From contig CAMSQT010000081.1 in assembly GCA_947062645.1 (NCBI GenBank), positions 1 to 5,977 of the forward strand: 5,977 bases of DNA, written 5' to 3'. Position 1 is the stretch's first letter. Every line of letters starts with the position of its first letter. Origin of the DNA: an uncultured Clostridium sp. (GTDB lineage: Bacteria > Bacillota > Clostridia > TANB77 > CAG-508). A program made the position numbers and the translations under genes. Below, piece by piece: positions 4,686-5,977 of the stretch. Under the pieces are notes generated by a model. That model did no database searches and had not been told where the DNA came from. It saw nothing but the letters and a program-made list of their open reading frames with translations.

Positions 4686-5669
4686 CTATTTTTCAATCTT
4701 TTCTAGCATTGCTTTATATTTTTCCAATTTTGCCTTTTCTTCGTCAATCTTAGCCTGTGGTGCTTTATTGACAAACCCTGGATTAGAAAGCATCTTTTCA
4801 CATCTTGCAATTTCTTGATGTAATTTTTCTTTTTCCTCTTTGATTCTTTTTTGCTCTTCTTCCTTATCAATTAACCCTTCTAACGGCATATATAATTCCA
4901 TTCCATCTGTTATAATTTGAATCGCATCTTCTGGAATTTCTTGTTTTTCGTCTTGAACTTTTAATGTTTTTCCAAATCCTAGTTTTAACAAAAATTCTTT
5001 GGCTTGTTCGATTTCTTCTTTATATTTTGTCGTTACAAAAATCAAGTCTGCTTTTTTAGAAGGATGGATGTTTTTGCTAGCCCTTATGTTTCTAATTTCT
5101 ACTATCATTTCTTTTAACTTTTCAATGATGTCATTTGTTTCGTCATACTCTACTCTTTCTTTTATTTTGGGCCAACTACTTACCATTAATTCTTTATCAT
5201 TGTAATTAGCAAGTTCAGCATAAATTTCACTTGTTACAAATGGCATAAATGGATGTAATAACTTTAAGCTGTCACCAAATACATAGTTTAGAACAAAGCT
5301 TACTTGTAACTTTTCTTGTTTATTTTCACTATAAAGTCTTGTTTTTACCATTTCGATATACCAATCACAAAATTCGTTCCAAATAAAGCTATAGATGTTG
5401 TCTAGGGCAATTCCTAGGTCATATTCTTCTAAGTTTCTGGTTACAGTTTTAATTAGATTATCTAATTTGTTTAAAATCCATCTATCTTCTATTTTTAGAG
5501 CCTCTGTTTTATACTTTCCAGTTTGTTCTTCTTTAATTGCTTTTCCAAATGCTAAAATTTCTTCTTTTGGTGCCATATTCATGATTATAAACCTAGCAGC
5601 ATTCCAAATTTTGTTGGCAAAATTAGAAGCTTGGTCTAATTTTTCTGGCATATAGCGGATGTCATTTCC
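4686..5669 (-). CDS. valS: valyl-tRNA synthetase, C-terminal part (partial, 5' end lost at chimeric join)
   Basis: ValRS charges tRNA-Val with valine in the cytoplasm. Only the last 327 codons are present. The fragment opens at GNDIRYMPEK, which in ValRS closes the catalytic region (usual context T-G-x-x-P-G-N-D). NFANKIWNAARF then begins the anticodon-binding helical domain, with DRWILNKL and a tryptophan-rich FIWNEFCDWYIE helix, followed by HPFMPFVTSEIY. The last 65 or so residues are the charged coiled-coil arm (EEEQKRIKEEKEKLHQEI to MLEKIEK), including GFVNKAPQ, typical of ValRS. The stop is TAG at 4688-4686. The open frame continues to an ATG at 5714, but those 15 extra codons do not match ValRS and are antisense to the transporter fragment, so I end valS at 5669. 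Signature motifs HIGH and KMSKS lie in the missing part. Confidence 0.93.
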   Translation of the reverse strand, partial: GNDIRYMPEKLDQASNFANKIWNAARFIIMNMAPKEEILAFGKAIKEEQTGKYKTEALKIEDRWILNKLDNLIKTVTRNLEEYDLGIALDNIYSFIWNEFCDWYIEMVKTRLYSENKQEKLQVSFVLNYVFGDSLKLLHPFMPFVTSEIYAELANYNDKELMVSSWPKIKERVEYDETNDIIEKLKEMIVEIRNIRASKNIHPSKKADLIFVTTKYKEEIEQAKEFLLKLGFGKTLKVQDEKQEIPEDAIQIITDGMELYMPLEGLIDKEEEQKRIKEEKEKLHQEIARCEKMLSNPGFVNKAPQAKIDEEKAKLEKYKAMLEKIEK

Positions 5670-5948
5670 AATGGAGAAGTCATTTTTGAAGTAAAGAATC
5701 TTTCCAAAGCCCATGCATTAAATCCGTCGGATCTGCAGCTCCATAAGGGAGAGATTCTGGGAATCGCAGGTCTCGTGGGAGCAGGCAGAAGTGAACTGGT
5801 AAATGCAGTCTTTGGCAAAGATCCCAGGATTTCGGGGGAGGTATATGTGCATGGAGAAAAAGTAGATATTTCCAGTCCGAAGGATGCGATCCAAAGCGGA
5901 ATTGCCCTGGTAACAGAGGACCGGAAAAAGGATGGTATCGTGGGAAAT
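5670..5948 (+). CDS. sugar ABC transporter ATP-binding protein, internal fragment (RbsA/MglA type)
   Basis: Such proteins carry two ATPase domains and power uptake of ribose, galactose or similar sugars at the membrane. About 92 codons are present, open at both ends. The frame reads GEVIFEVKNLSKAHAL, then LHKGEILGIAGLVGAGRSEL, then a beta-strand region, and ALVTEDRKKDGIV. The motif GLVGAGRSEL is the altered Walker A of the second domain in this family, with Arg where Lys is usual. The fragment therefore starts at the entry to the second ATPase domain and stops before its LSGG signature. Codon use is richer in G and C than in all genes to its left, suggesting another organism, perhaps a Lachnospiraceae-like gut bacterium (weak inference). 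It ends exactly at the adapter. Which sugar it serves cannot be told. Confidence 0.88.
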
Positions 5949-5977
5949 AGATCGGAAGAGCGTCGTGTAGGGAAAGA
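5949..5977 (-). other. Illumina TruSeq read-1 adapter (artefact)
   Basis: The last 29 bases begin AGATCGGAAGAGCGTCGTG and are the reverse complement of the TruSeq universal (read-1) adapter. Together with the other adapter at 1-45 they show that the contig ends were not trimmed. Confidence 0.98.

Noticed and set aside
3907..5655. Other plus-strand open frames of 68 to 86 codons opposite spoIIAB, spoIIAA and valS
   Set aside because: Shadows of well-supported minus-strand genes.
5670..5714. Fifteen-codon N-terminal extension of the valS frame starting at an ATG at 5714
   Set aside because: It does not match ValRS, and is antisense to the transporter frame; it arises from the chimeric join.
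5636..5818. 60-codon minus-strand open frame
   Set aside because: It crosses the join and is antisense to the clearly recognisable ABC ATPase frame.

Overview
The window is a 5.98 kb assembled contig. Most of it (about 46-5669) is very AT-rich DNA from an endospore-forming Firmicute, most likely an uncultured Clostridia member. The support is a minus-strand run of core sporulation genes (spoIIAA, spoIIAB, sigF, spoIID, spoIIQ), strong purine-rich Shine-Dalgarno sites, and a SpoIID with the cysteine pair seen in clostridial homologues. I cannot name genus or species from the sequence.

Transcription runs right to left. At the right of the native part is the 3' end of valS (4686-5669), closed by a hairpin terminator. 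A 273-bp control region follows (4413-4685), with two Spo0A-box-like sites and a good promoter. Then come spoIIAA (anti-anti-sigma), spoIIAB (anti-sigma kinase) and sigF (forespore sigma factor), the classic partner-switching module. Without a visible terminator, spoIID (peptidoglycan lytic transglycosylase) begins 51 bp after sigF. spoIIQ (M23-family forespore membrane protein of the engulfment machinery) follows behind its own sigma-F-like promoter. A compact element that looks like terminator, promoter and LexA operator in one separates spoIIQ from lexA (SOS repressor), which ends near the left edge. One stretch thus encodes the switch that turns on sigma F, two engulfment proteins, and a DNA-damage regulator.

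The contig has clear artefacts. Both ends are Illumina TruSeq adapter (1-45 and 5949-5977). At about 5669/5670 the valS reading frame stops matching ValRS, and an unrelated plus-strand fragment of a sugar ABC transporter ATPase (RbsA/MglA type) begins, with higher G+C and different codon use. This is a chimeric join, so nothing should be inferred from valS lying next to the transporter gene. The 5' end of sigF also carries an apparent one-base frameshift in a short homopolymer.

I found no mobile element, CRISPR array, tRNA or rRNA. The points of most biological interest are the joining of the spoIIA operon to spoIID-spoIIQ, the control elements that can be read between them, and the overlapping terminator/promoter/operator in front of lexA. 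I see no evidence for a wholly undescribed system.
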